Below are positions 9,601 to 18,802 of a DNA stretch of 64,000 nt, piece by piece. Within the stretch, counting starts at the first letter, position 1. Every line of letters starts with the position of its first letter. The stretch is from positions 930,001 to 994,000 of the forward strand of contig OZ241182.1 of the NCBI GenBank assembly GCA_965199595.1, written 5' to 3'. The notes beneath the pieces were generated by a model, which saw nothing but the letters and a program-made list of their open reading frames with translations, searched no databases and was not told the origin of the DNA. The translations under genes were made by a program, and so were the position numbers. This DNA comes from JBBROS01 sp965199595. Its GTDB lineage: Bacteria > Pseudomonadota > Alphaproteobacteria > Acetobacterales > Acetobacteraceae.

Positions 9601-12210
9601 ATGTCTTCTCGCCTCATTGCCCGCGCCGTCCATCATGCTGCCTACCGGCCCTGGACCGTTCTGCTGACCACCCTCGCCCTGGCCGGGTGCTGTTTGTGGC
9701 TCGCCACGGCCCGGCTGGCGTTCACCACGGATATCGACGGGCTGTTCGCCGCCTCGCTGCCGTGGAAGCGGACCGAGGCGGAGCACAAGCGGCTGTTCCC
9801 GCAGTTCAACGACCTGCTGGTCGCGGTGGTGGAGGGCGATAGCCCGGAGGCGGCGGAGGCGACCGCGGCGGCGCTGCAGGCCGCGCTGGCGCAGGACCCG
9901 CATTTCAAGTCCGTCCGGCGGCCCGATGCCTCGCCGTATTTCGAGCGGGAGGGGCTGCTGTTCCTGGACCAGGCCACGCTCTCCCGGCTGCTGGACCAGA
10001 CCATCGACGCTCAGCCGTTCCTGGGGCAGCTGGCGGCGGACCCCAGCGCGCGGGGCCTGTTCGCGGCGCTGGCGCTGGTGGCGATGGGGGTGGACCGGGG
10101 GCAGGCGGACCTGACCCTGTTCATGCCGGCGTTGCGCAGCTTCGATTCCGTGCTGGGTTCGGTGCTGGCCGGGTCGCCACGGCCGCTGTCGTGGCAGCGG
10201 CTGCTGGCAGGGCCCACGGCGGACCTGGGCGGGCCGTATCACTTCGTGCTGGCGCAGCCGAGGCTGGATTACGGCACGCTGAGCCCCGGCGGCAGCGCCA
10301 CGCAGGCCCTGCACGCGGCGGTGTCGCGGCTGGAGTTCGTGCGGTCCGGCCAGGCGCATGTGCGGGTCACGGGGTCGGTGGCCCTGGCCGACGAGGAGTT
10401 CGCAACCGCGGCGCATGGCGCGATGGCGGGGCTGATCGGCAGCACGCTGCTGGTGATCGTCTGGTTGTCGCTCGCGGTGCGCAGCTGGCGGCTGATCGTG
10501 CCGATCCTGGTGACGCTGGTGTCCGGGCTGTTGCTGACCACCGGGTTCGCCACCGTCACCAGCAGCCCGCTGAACCTGATCTCCGTTGCCTTCGCCATCC
10601 TGTTCGTGGGCATCGCGGTGGATTTCGCGATCCAGTTCTGCGTGCGGCTGCGGGAGGTTCTGGGCGTGTGCCCGGATGTGCGGATGGCGCTGCTGGAGAC
10701 GGCGCGGCGTTCGGGCGGGCAGGTGATGGTCGCGGCGTTCGCGACCTCTGCCGGGTTCCTGGCGTTCGTGCCGACGGATTTCAGCGGGGTGGCGGAGCTG
10801 GGGCTGATTGCCGGGGTGGGGATGCTGATCGCGTTCGTCTGCACGATCACGGTGCTGCCGGCCTGCATCGTGCTGTGCGGGCCGCGGGGTGGTGTATCGG
10901 AGGTGGGGTTCGCCTGGGCCGCACCGCTGGACCGCAAGATCGTTGCCGTGCGTTGGCTGGTGCTGGGCGGGTTCGTGGCATTGGCCGCGCTGGGAGCCGC
11001 TTCCTCCACGATGCTGCGGTTCGACAGTGACCCGCTGCACACCAAGGACCCGAACACCGAGGCGATGCGGACGCTGGCGGACCTTTCCTCCAATCCGGTG
11101 ACTGACCCCTACACGATCGATATCCTGACCGCGGATGCCGCCAGTGCCGCGGCGGTGGTGGCCAAGGTGCAGGGGCTGCCGCTGGTGGCGCAGGTGATCT
11201 CGCTGGCCAGCTTCGTGCCGCGGGACCAGGCGGCGAAGCTGCCGTTGATCGCCGATGCGGCCAGCCTGCTGGCGCCCACGCTGGCGCCGCGCACGCCGCC
11301 GGCCCCGGTGACGCCGGCGGATCTGCGGCTCGCGGCACAGACGGCCGGGGCGCAACTGGCGCGGGTGGTGCCGCGTCTGCCGGCCGGGCATCCGCTGGCG
11401 GCCATCGCGGCGGACCTGAAGCTGCTGGCCGGGGCGTCCGATGAGGTGCTGATGTCTGCCAACGCGGCGTTGACGCGGTTCTTGCCGATGCAGATTAACC
11501 GGTTGCGCGAGGCGCTGCAGGCGGGTCCGGTGGATGAGAGCCAGATTCCGCCGGAGATCGCTCGGGACTGGGTGCTGCCGGATGGGCGGCGCCGGGTTCG
11601 GGTGGCGGCCTCGGCGGCGGCGGCGGGAGCGGCGGGGCTGCGCCGGTTCGTGGAGCAGGTGCGGGACGTGGTGCCGGAGGCCGGCGGGTCCGCGGTGGCG
11701 ATCACGGAGACGGCGAGCACCATCATCCGCGCCTTCACCCATGCGGCGATCGGGGCGTTGCTGGCGATTGTCGTGATCCTGGGGGTGGCGCTGCGCCGGG
11801 TGGTGGACGTGGCGATGGTGCTGGCGCCGCTGCTGCTCTCGGTGCTGCTGACGGTGCTGGTGTGCGTGCTGCTGCCGCTGCCGCTGAACTTCGCCAACGT
11901 GATCGCGCTGCCGTTGCTGCTGGGCGTGGGGGTGTCGTTCAACATCTATTTCGTGATGAACTGGCGGGCCGGGCTGATCCATCCGCTCAGCTCGCCCACG
12001 GCCCGGGCGGTGGTGTTCTCGGCGCTGACGACCGGGACCGCGTTCGGGTCGCTGGCGCTGTCCGGGCATCCCGGCACCGCCAGCATGGGGCTGCTGCTGC
12101 TGCTCAGCCTGGGGTGCACGCTGCTGGCGAGTCTTGTGTTCGTGCCGGCGCTGCTTGCCACATTCCCACCACAAGCGCGTGGGACACTACCGCACTTCCG
12201 GGGCCGTTGA
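9601..12210 (+). CDS. hpnN: Hopanoid biosynthesis-associated RND transporter HpnN
   Basis: Inner-membrane MMPL/RND-family protein of 869 residues, the usual HpnN length. It has two six-helix blocks: one N-terminal helix (residues about 15-36), a large periplasmic loop, then five helices, and the same pattern again from about residue 460. The family is needed to move hopanoids to the outer membrane in Rhodopseudomonas palustris and Burkholderia. The ATG at 9601 is used; the frame stays open for 58 codons upstream but that part is out-of-frame DUF4214 sequence. It lies next to hpnK, hpnJ, hpnI and hpnM but on the opposite strand, so it has its own promoter. The stretch RAFTHAAIGALLAIVVIL opens the second transmembrane block. 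Confidence 0.9.
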   Translation: MSSRLIARAVHHAAYRPWTVLLTTLALAGCCLWLATARLAFTTDIDGLFAASLPWKRTEAEHKRLFPQFNDLLVAVVEGDSPEAAEATAAALQAALAQDPHFKSVRRPDASPYFEREGLLFLDQATLSRLLDQTIDAQPFLGQLAADPSARGLFAALALVAMGVDRGQADLTLFMPALRSFDSVLGSVLAGSPRPLSWQRLLAGPTADLGGPYHFVLAQPRLDYGTLSPGGSATQALHAAVSRLEFVRSGQAHVRVTGSVALADEEFATAAHGAMAGLIGSTLLVIVWLSLAVRSWRLIVPILVTLVSGLLLTTGFATVTSSPLNLISVAFAILFVGIAVDFAIQFCVRLREVLGVCPDVRMALLETARRSGGQVMVAAFATSAGFLAFVPTDFSGVAELGLIAGVGMLIAFVCTITVLPACIVLCGPRGGVSEVGFAWAAPLDRKIVAVRWLVLGGFVALAALGAASSTMLRFDSDPLHTKDPNTEAMRTLADLSSNPVTDPYTIDILTADAASAAAVVAKVQGLPLVAQVISLASFVPRDQAAKLPLIADAASLLAPTLAPRTPPAPVTPADLRLAAQTAGAQLARVVPRLPAGHPLAAIAADLKLLAGASDEVLMSANAALTRFLPMQINRLREALQAGPVDESQIPPEIARDWVLPDGRRRVRVAASAAAAGAAGLRRFVEQVRDVVPEAGGSAVAITETASTIIRAFTHAAIGALLAIVVILGVALRRVVDVAMVLAPLLLSVLLTVLVCVLLPLPLNFANVIALPLLLGVGVSFNIYFVMNWRAGLIHPLSSPTARAVVFSALTTGTAFGSLALSGHPGTASMGLLLLLSLGCTLLASLVFVPALLATFPPQARGTLPHFRGR

Positions 12211-12238
12211 GTCGTTCCGGGCTGGAGTGTTCGGGTCG

Positions 12239-12373
12239 ATGGCCTTTGTTCGGACTGCCCTGCTGATCGCCGCCCTCGTGCTGAGCTGGGTGGCGCTCCG
12301 AGCCGAGGGATCGGCGCATGTCGCGGCGCCGGTCAAGGTGCAGACGATGCCGCCGGCTCAGGCCGCGCCGTAG
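12239..12373 (+). CDS. Small single-helix protein (hypothetical)
   Basis: A 44-codon reading frame directly after hpnN, starting ATG at 12239 and ending 16 bases inside the convergent hpnK. It encodes an N-terminal hydrophobic segment (about residues 5-20) followed by an alanine/proline-rich tail. It may be a signal-anchored small protein or a leader-like remnant. There is no recognisable homologue and no clear ribosome-binding site, so it could be chance. Confidence 0.3.
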   Translation: MAFVRTALLIAALVLSWVALRAEGSAHVAAPVKVQTMPPAQAAP

Positions 12374-13194
12374 GCCGTTCGCTGCACGCCGGCCTGGTCC
12401 AGCGCCGCGCGGAGTTCCGGGCTGAGCAGGGTGGCCAGCTCGGCTTCATGCTCGTAGTCCGGCATCAGGCTCTGCAGGCGGGCATCGCGGAAGGTGGCCG
12501 GATGGAAGTAGATCTCGTTGAGGCCGTCCGGCAGGTTCGGCACCAGCCTTAGCAGCCGGTCCGTGGTCATGTGCCCGGACCAGGCGATGCCGAATGCGGC
12601 GTCGTTGACCTGCAGCCCGGCCCGGGTGGCGCGGAAGCGCAGCAGGTCCGACCAGAAGTTCAGGGCCTGGCCGCCAAACCCCACCGCGGTACCGCTGCGG
12701 CCCATGGGCGCCGCGGGTTCGTAGGGCACGCGGATGGCGGGCAGCTTGAAGTCCTTGCCGATCTCCACCATCAGGCGGCCGACCACCGGGTGCATCTGCA
12801 TGTGCTTGTGGGCGTTGACGTGGTCCAGCCGCAGGCCGGTCTTCTGGAACGCCGAGTACTGCGAGCGGATCTCGGAGGCGAGTTGCCGGCGCTTGCGGGG
12901 GCGGAAATAGTAGCCGACCGAGGCACCGAACTGGTCACGCGAGAAATCCCCGGCGGCATCCACCAGGCTGCGCACGGCGCTGGGGCGCACCGAGGCGCCC
13001 TCGATGACGACGACGTGCAGGCCGACACGCAGGTTGGGCAGGAGCTTGGCCCGGCGGATGGCATCGTGGGCCGCCGGGCCGCCGATCATCAGGCTGGCGG
13101 TGGAGAGCAGGCCCTCACGATGGGCCTGCTCCACGGCCTCGTTGACGCTTTCCGAAAGGCCGAAGTCATCGGCCGTGAAGACGACACGCTTCAA
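12358..13194 (-). CDS. hpnK: Hopanoid biosynthesis-associated deacetylase HpnK (YdjC/ChbG family)
   Basis: A 278-residue carbohydrate deacetylase of the YdjC/ChbG fold. The metal-binding residues are visible: TADDFG at residues 8-13 and the histidine cluster NAHKHMQMHP near 128-137. In Burkholderia, HpnK removes the N-acetyl group from the GlcNAc-bacteriohopanetetrol made by HpnI, giving BHT glucosamine, the precursor used by HpnJ. It is the last gene of dxs-hpnM-hpnI-hpnJ-hpnK, eight bases after hpnJ. Confidence 0.92.
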   Translation of the reverse strand: MKRVVFTADDFGLSESVNEAVEQAHREGLLSTASLMIGGPAAHDAIRRAKLLPNLRVGLHVVVIEGASVRPSAVRSLVDAAGDFSRDQFGASVGYYFRPRKRRQLASEIRSQYSAFQKTGLRLDHVNAHKHMQMHPVVGRLMVEIGKDFKLPAIRVPYEPAAPMGRSGTAVGFGGQALNFWSDLLRFRATRAGLQVNDAAFGIAWSGHMTTDRLLRLVPNLPDGLNEIYFHPATFRDARLQSLMPDYEHEAELATLLSPELRAALDQAGVQRTAYGAA

Positions 13195-13202
13195 GGGGAA
13201 GG

Positions 13203-14642
13203 TCAGGCGGCCTTGTTGCGGTCGCGCAGGAAATGGAAGAACTCCACGCCCTCGCGCAGGCGGCGCTTCATCATCTGCGGGCTGCGGACCATCTCGTTGA
13301 CAATCGAGGCGATCTTGGGCGCTCGGAAGTAGAAGCGGCGGTAGAAGGCTTCGACGTTCTCGAAGATCTCGGTGTGGCTGAGGATGCCGGGGTAGTGCAG
13401 CGGGGCGATCTGCACGCCGCGCTCATCGATCAGCTCGGCGTTCGAGGCATCAAGCCAACCATTCTCGACCGCCTGCTTGTACAGGTAGGTGCCGGGGTAT
13501 GGCGCGGCGAGCGAGACCTGCATGGTGTGCGGGTTCAGCTCGATGGCGTATTTGATGGTCTGCTCGATGGTCTCCTTGGTCTCACCGGGGAGGCCGAGGA
13601 TGAAGGTGCCGTGGATCTTGATGCCAAGCTCGTGGCAGTCCTTGGTGAACTTGCGGGCGACGTCGACCAGCAGGCCCTTCTTGATGTTGTGCAGGATCTG
13701 CTGGTTGCCGCTCTCGTAGCCGACCAGGAGCAGGCGCAGGCCGTTGGCCTTCATCACTTCCAGGGTCTTGCGCGGCACGTTCGCCTTGGCGTTGCAGGAC
13801 CAGGTGACTCCCAGCTTGCCCAGCTCGATGGCGATCAGCTCGGCGCGCGGCAGGTTGTCGGTGAAGGTGTCGTCGTCGAAGAAGAACTCCTTGGTCTGCG
13901 GGAACAGCTCCAGGGCGTGCTTGATCTCGGCCGCGACATGCTCCGGGCTGCGGACGCGATAGTTGTGGCCGCCCACGGTCTGCGGCCAGAGGCAGAAGGT
14001 GCAGCGGCTCTTGCAGCCGCGGCCGGTGTAGATGCTGATGTATGGGTGCATCAGGTAGCCGATGAAGTAGTCCTCCATCCGCAGGTCGCGCTTGTACACG
14101 TCCGTGACGAAGGGCAGCTTGTCCATGTCGGTCAGGATCTCGCGATCCTTGTTGTGGACGATGGTGCCGTCGGCGTCGCGGTAGCTGATGCCGTCGATGG
14201 TGCTGAATGCGCGGCCTTCGGCGACTTCGAGGCAGGTGAAATCGAACTCGTTGCGGGCCACGAAGTCGATGGGCGGACCGGATTCCAGGCTCTCCTGCGG
14301 CTGCACGGCGACCTTGGCGCCGACGAAGCCGATCTTGAGGGCCGGGTTGGCGTCCTTCAGGGCCTGCGCGACCTTCACGTCGGAGGCGAAGGAGGGTGTG
14401 CTGGTATGGATGATGACCAGGTCGCGGTTCACCACGTCGGCCAGGATCGGCTCCATGCCCATGTTCGCGGGCGGCGCATCGATCAGGCGGGAGCCCGGCA
14501 CCAGGGCGGCGGGCTGCGCCAACCAGGTGGGGTACCAGAACGACTTGATCTCGCGCTTGGCCTGGTAGCGGGAGCCGGCGCCGCCGTCGAAACCGCCGAA
14601 GGACGGGGGCTGCAGGAACAGGGTTCTCATCATGTCAGTCAT
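13203..14642 (-). CDS. hpnJ: Hopanoid biosynthesis-associated radical SAM protein HpnJ
   Basis: A 479-residue B12-binding-type radical SAM enzyme. The N-terminal half is a Rossmann-like cobalamin-binding domain. The 4Fe-4S motif CKSRCTFC (Cys210, Cys214, Cys217) opens the radical SAM barrel. HpnJ converts bacteriohopanetetrol glucosamine into the BHT cyclitol ether by ring contraction. Start ATG 14642 overlaps the hpnI stop (ATGA); the frame runs upstream within hpnI but out of its frame. A second in-frame ATG four codons later is possible. Coupled translation with hpnI and the eight-base gap to hpnK fit a single pathway operon. Confidence 0.93.
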   Translation of the reverse strand: MTDMMRTLFLQPPSFGGFDGGAGSRYQAKREIKSFWYPTWLAQPAALVPGSRLIDAPPANMGMEPILADVVNRDLVIIHTSTPSFASDVKVAQALKDANPALKIGFVGAKVAVQPQESLESGPPIDFVARNEFDFTCLEVAEGRAFSTIDGISYRDADGTIVHNKDREILTDMDKLPFVTDVYKRDLRMEDYFIGYLMHPYISIYTGRGCKSRCTFCLWPQTVGGHNYRVRSPEHVAAEIKHALELFPQTKEFFFDDDTFTDNLPRAELIAIELGKLGVTWSCNAKANVPRKTLEVMKANGLRLLLVGYESGNQQILHNIKKGLLVDVARKFTKDCHELGIKIHGTFILGLPGETKETIEQTIKYAIELNPHTMQVSLAAPYPGTYLYKQAVENGWLDASNAELIDERGVQIAPLHYPGILSHTEIFENVEAFYRRFYFRAPKIASIVNEMVRSPQMMKRRLREGVEFFHFLRDRNKAA

Positions 14643-15784
14643 CCCTTTCCGGGCACGAGCCGGGGCCGGCTGGCCATCATCACCTGACCGCGCCAGGCGA
14701 CGCGCCGGGTGCGGTAGCTGGCGAGGACCACCGTCATCGACAACAGGTCGCGTAGCGGCAGACACCAGATGGAGAGCGTCGATGCAATGCCCAAGTTACG
14801 GTCGATGCCGGCCGCCGCCATGGCGCGCAGGGCCCAGGCGGCGGCGAACAGCAGCCAGGACCAGCCCGCACCGCCGGAAACCCCGACCGTGAGCGCTGCC
14901 CAGAACAGCGGAAATTGCACGACGGAGGCGGCGAACCCGGCGTGCGTCACGCTCTTGATGGTGCGGGCCCAGCGCAGCTCGTGCTCGAACAGCGACGGCA
15001 TGTGGGTTTCGGCGACCGTCGTTGCCGGCACCGTGGCCGCGAGTGCGACGCGGAGGCCCTGGTCGCGCACCAGGCGGCCCAGCACGGCGTCGTCGGCCAG
15101 CTCGTCGGCCAAGGCCTTGAAGCCGCCGACGCGCTCCAGCATCTCCCGGGTGAGGGCCATGGTGGCGCCCAGGCAATCCTGCCGGCCGAGCCAGCGGGCC
15201 AGCAGGGCGCCGGGCAGGAAGGTGTGGTTGATGTAGGCGGCGCCGAGCTGCCCGGCCAGGCTGCCGCCGGCGGGCAGGCCGGTGTAGAGGGTTGTGACCA
15301 GGCCTACGCCGGGCTGCAGCGCGGCGACGACCTGGCGCAGGTAGTCCGGGGCGACGTGCATGTCGCTGTCGGCGATGACCAGGACCTCGTGCCGCGCCCG
15401 GGGCAGCATGTTGATGAGGTTGCCGATCTTGCGGTTGGCGCCGTGCTGGGTGCGGTCGATCACCACGTCGATCGGGATGGCGGGGAAGCGCTGCTGCAGC
15501 GCATGCACCACGGCGAGCGCGGTGTCGTCGGGATCGTGCAGGCCGAACACCACCTGGTAGTCCGGGTAGTCCTGGGCGCAGACGCTGGAGAGCGCTTCGA
15601 GCAGCAGCGGCTCGTCGCCGTGCAGCGGCTTCAGGATGGTGACGGGCGGCAGCGGGCTGGCGGGCGGGCGGCGCCGGGCGCGGAAGCGGGCGAGCGCCGC
15701 CCACCCGATCGCGGTCTGCGCCATGCCGGCCAGGGTCAGGCCGGCCAGGGCGAAGGCCGCGTATTCGATCGGTCCCGGCGTCAC
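14639..15784 (-). CDS. hpnI: Hopanoid biosynthesis-associated glycosyltransferase HpnI
   Basis: A 381-residue GT2-type glycosyltransferase resembling ceramide glucosyltransferases. An N-terminal membrane helix is followed by the catalytic domain with VTILKPLHGDEPLL, the DxD-like IADSDMHVAP, the acidic LADELADDAVLGR and the HELRWART (xxxRW) motif; hydrophobic helices close the protein. HpnI adds N-acetylglucosamine to bacteriohopanetetrol, the first step toward the cyclitol ether head group. It sits between hpnM (13-base gap) and hpnJ (4-base overlap). Confidence 0.92.
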   Translation of the reverse strand: MTPGPIEYAAFALAGLTLAGMAQTAIGWAALARFRARRRPPASPLPPVTILKPLHGDEPLLLEALSSVCAQDYPDYQVVFGLHDPDDTALAVVHALQQRFPAIPIDVVIDRTQHGANRKIGNLINMLPRARHEVLVIADSDMHVAPDYLRQVVAALQPGVGLVTTLYTGLPAGGSLAGQLGAAYINHTFLPGALLARWLGRQDCLGATMALTREMLERVGGFKALADELADDAVLGRLVRDQGLRVALAATVPATTVAETHMPSLFEHELRWARTIKSVTHAGFAASVVQFPLFWAALTVGVSGGAGWSWLLFAAAWALRAMAAAGIDRNLGIASTLSIWCLPLRDLLSMTVVLASYRTRRVAWRGQVMMASRPRLVPGKG

Positions 15785-15797
15785 GCGGCGCTTCCGT

Positions 15798-16424
15798 TCA
15801 GGACAGAGCGCCGCCGGACAGCTCGGCCACCTTGCGGCGCAGGCTGTCGATCAGCGGCTGGGCGGTGGTGGTGACGAGGCTGCGGAAGTCGCTGCGCTTC
15901 ACGGCATTCTGGCTGATGCTGCCGTTGAGGAGGACGTCGATGGCGCGCCATCCGCCGGGCCCGCGGTGCATGACGTAGTCGATGCTGACGGCGTCGCCCC
16001 GGGTGGGAACGAGGCGGGTGCCGACGACGAGGTCGTTGCCGACGGGCCGCTGCTCGGGCACCAGGTCGAAGCGCTCGCCCTCGAAGCTGTCGAAGTTCGC
16101 GGCGTAGCTGGCGACGGTGAACTTGCGGAACACGTCGAGCAGGGCGGCCTGCTGGTCGGCCGGAAGCGTGGCGAGGCGCGGCCCGACGGAGGCGGCGAGC
16201 ACGGCCTGGAGATCGAAGGCGCGATCAACGGCGGGGGCGAGCAGGTTGTAGCGCTGCATGAAGGGCGTGGCCTTGCCGGCCCGCATGGCGGCGAGGATGG
16301 CCTGCACCAGTGCCTGGATCGGCGCCGCGGCCTCGGCATCCGCCGCCCGGGCGTCCACAGGGACGGCGGCAGTGGGGAGGGCGAGGAGGGGGGCGGCCAG
16401 GAGGACGCGACGGGAGATGTTCAT
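15798..16424 (-). CDS. hpnM: Hopanoid biosynthesis-associated MlaC/Ttg2D-family protein HpnM
   Basis: A 208-residue periplasmic protein of the MlaC/Ttg2D phospholipid-binding family. A signal peptide (residues about 1-27, ending ARA) precedes helices and a conserved YVMHRGPGGWRAIDVLLNG stretch near residues 150-170, typical of the family. HpnM is thought to carry lipid or hopanoid across the periplasm together with HpnN; direct biochemical proof is limited. Its ATG overlaps the dxs stop by four bases, so it is translationally coupled to isoprenoid synthesis. Confidence 0.9.
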   Translation of the reverse strand: MNISRRVLLAAPLLALPTAAVPVDARAADAEAAAPIQALVQAILAAMRAGKATPFMQRYNLLAPAVDRAFDLQAVLAASVGPRLATLPADQQAALLDVFRKFTVASYAANFDSFEGERFDLVPEQRPVGNDLVVGTRLVPTRGDAVSIDYVMHRGPGGWRAIDVLLNGSISQNAVKRSDFRSLVTTTAQPLIDSLRRKVAELSGGALS

Positions 16425-18373
16425 CGGGCCGGCACCGCCACCTGGGGCTTGCTGGCGTCTTTGCCCAGCGCGGAGAGCGCGGTCGCCACGATGTCCTTGG
16501 CGCCCAGCCCGGCCTCGATCATCTGCGCCGCCGGGGTGTTGTGGTCGATGAAGCGGTCCGGCAGCGTCATGGTGCGGATGCGGAGCGCGCCGTCCAGCAG
16601 GCCGCGCTGGGCCAGATGCTGCATGACGAAGGCGCCGAAGCCGCCGACAGAGCCTTCCTCAATGATGATCAGCACGCCATGGTGACGGGCGAGCTGCTCG
16701 ACCATGTCGGCGTCGAACGGCTTGGCGAAGCGGGCGTCGGCGACGGTGGTGGCGAAGCCCCTGGCGGCCAGCTCGTCGGCGGCGCGCAGGCTTTCGGCCA
16801 GGCGAGTGCCGAGGGAGAGGATGGCGACGGCCGAGCCCTCCCGCATGATGCGGCCGCGGCCGATGGCCATGGGGGTGCCGCGCTCGGGCAGGGCGATGCC
16901 GGTGCCTTCGCCGCGCGGGTAGCGGATGGCGCTGGGCTGGTCGTCGATGATGGCGGAGGTGGCGACCATGTGCATCAGCTCCAGCTCGTCGCTGGGGGCC
17001 ATCAGCACGATGCCGGGGAGGCAGCCGAGATAGGCGAGGTCGAAGCTGCCGGCATGGGTGGCGCCGTCCGCCCCCACCAGCCCGGCGCGGTCGATGCCGA
17101 AGCGGACGGGCAGCTTCTGCAGCACCACGTCGTGCACGACCTGGTCATACCCGCGCTGCAGGAAGGTGCTGTAGATGGCGCAATAGGGCTTCAGCCCCTC
17201 TGTCGCCATGCCGGCCGCGAAGGTGACGGCATGCTGCTCGGCGATGCCCACGTCGAAGGTGCGGGTCGGGAAGCGGGAGGCGAAGCGGTCCAGACCGGTG
17301 CCGGAGGGCATGGCGGCGGTGACGGCGACGATGCGCTCATCGGCCTCGGCCTCCGCGATCAGCGCGTTGGCGAAGACGCGGGTGTATTGCGGCGGGCCGG
17401 GCGGGGCCTTGACCTGCTCGCCGGTGACGACGCTGAACTTGCTGACGGCGTGATACTTGTCGGCGGAGTTCTCGGCCGGGGCGTAGCCGTGGCCCTTCTT
17501 GGTGATGACGTGCAGCAGGATCGGGCCGCTCTCCTCAGCTTCGCGCACGTTGCGCAGGACGGGGAGCAGGTGATCCAGGTTGTGGCCATCGATCGGGCCG
17601 ACATAGTAGAAGCCCAGCTCCTCGAACAGCGTGCCGCCCGTGAGGATGCCGCGGGCGTATTCCTCGGCCCGGCGCGCGGTGCGCTCCAGGCCCTTGGGGA
17701 AGCGCTTGGTCATGCGCACGGCGAGGTCGCGCAGGTTCAGGAAGGAGCGGCTGCTCATCAGCCGGCTCAGATAGGCGCTCATGGCGCCGACCGGGGGCGC
17801 GATCGACATGTCGTTGTCGTTGAGGATGACGAGCAGGCGCGAATGCTGGGCGCCGGCATTGTTCATGGCTTCATAGGCCATGCCGGCACTCATCGCGCCA
17901 TCGCCGATCACGGCGACGACGTGGCGGTCCTTCTCGCCGTTCAGGTCGTGGGCGACGGCCATGCCAAGACCGGCGGAAATGCTGGTGCTGCTATGTGCGG
18001 CGCCGAATGGATCGTATTCCGATTCCGAGCGGCGGGTGAAGCCGCTGAGGCCGCCGGGCTGACGGAGGGTGCGGATCCGGTCGCGACGGCCGGTGAGGAT
18101 CTTGTGGGGATAGGCCTGGTGCCCGACGTCCCACAGGATGCGGTCACGCGGGGTATCGAAGATGGCGTGCAGGGCAACCGTCAGCTCGACCACGCCGAGC
18201 GAGGCGCCGAGATGGCCGCCGGTGGTGCTGACGGCGTCGACGGTCTCGGCGCGCAGTTCGTCTGCCACCTGGCGCAACTGCTCGGCGGAGAAGTTCCGCA
18301 GGTCCGAGGGGACGGTCACCCGGTCCAGCAAGGGGGTTGCTGGGCGGGTCGGGAGCGGCATGCTGGCGTTCAT
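16421..18373 (-). CDS. dxs: 1-deoxy-D-xylulose-5-phosphate synthase
   Basis: First enzyme of the MEP isoprenoid pathway: condenses pyruvate with glyceraldehyde 3-phosphate using TPP. The 650 residues fit the family. TTGGHLGASLGVVEL carries the active-site histidine; VIGDGAMSAGMAYEAMNN and ILNDNDMSI form the TPP/magnesium site; GIAEQHAVTFAAG carries the catalytic glutamate, followed by YSTFLQRGYDQ. The ATG at 18373 is chosen because it aligns with normal N-termini; the frame is open 81 codons further upstream, but that stretch is basic and unlike Dxs. Location at the head of hpnM-hpnI-hpnJ-hpnK suggests a hopanoid-dedicated precursor supply; a second dxs elsewhere is possible. Confidence 0.95.
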   Translation of the reverse strand: MNASMPLPTRPATPLLDRVTVPSDLRNFSAEQLRQVADELRAETVDAVSTTGGHLGASLGVVELTVALHAIFDTPRDRILWDVGHQAYPHKILTGRRDRIRTLRQPGGLSGFTRRSESEYDPFGAAHSSTSISAGLGMAVAHDLNGEKDRHVVAVIGDGAMSAGMAYEAMNNAGAQHSRLLVILNDNDMSIAPPVGAMSAYLSRLMSSRSFLNLRDLAVRMTKRFPKGLERTARRAEEYARGILTGGTLFEELGFYYVGPIDGHNLDHLLPVLRNVREAEESGPILLHVITKKGHGYAPAENSADKYHAVSKFSVVTGEQVKAPPGPPQYTRVFANALIAEAEADERIVAVTAAMPSGTGLDRFASRFPTRTFDVGIAEQHAVTFAAGMATEGLKPYCAIYSTFLQRGYDQVVHDVVLQKLPVRFGIDRAGLVGADGATHAGSFDLAYLGCLPGIVLMAPSDELELMHMVATSAIIDDQPSAIRYPRGEGTGIALPERGTPMAIGRGRIMREGSAVAILSLGTRLAESLRAADELAARGFATTVADARFAKPFDADMVEQLARHHGVLIIIEEGSVGGFGAFVMQHLAQRGLLDGALRIRTMTLPDRFIDHNTPAAQMIEAGLGAKDIVATALSALGKDASKPQVAVPAR

Positions 18374-18802
18374 CGGGTCTTCTTGCTCCCCCACACGGCG
18401 CGGGGCCGGTGGTATCTGCCTTGTTCGTCCGACGGCATCCATCGTGAAGCAGCACTCGACGGTCCGGGACGGCGGGAAAAACCACGTCCCTCGCCCGGAG
18501 GCAAGTCTGCGGATTCGAAGCGACATGATCTCGTAACGTGCCGCAACATAGCCGATGTGCGCGGGTCTGTGCCAGGGTGCCACGTTCAACAGCCGGTGCT
18601 GTTGCTGATTTGACACAGTTGAAGGCCGCTCTCGTCGAGTTCAGCGCGAACTCTTCGCAAATGCGCTATGAAGCCGGTCTGTTGCCGATGCCGGTTGGCA
18701 GGTATGGCAGGCCCGGTGGTTGGTTGGCCCCCAGGTTTGACCTATGTGATGTCGCACGGCGCCCTGGCCCGGGCGCAGCGGTCTGGAAAGGTTCCGTCTA
18801 GC
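18374..18802. other. Divergent intergenic region between dxs and hpnH
   Basis: A 429-base gap between the divergent starts of dxs and hpnH, so it must hold both promoters. An exact TTGACA occurs at 18610-18615 on the plus strand, about 190 bases before hpnH, but I see no good -10 at the right spacing. Short open frames here have no coding signature or homologue I recognise. No riboswitch or obvious operator is visible. Confidence 0.5.

Noticed and set aside
18610..18638. TTGACA as the hpnH promoter -35
   Set aside because: No acceptable -10 hexamer at 16-18 bases and it lies about 190 bases from the start codon.
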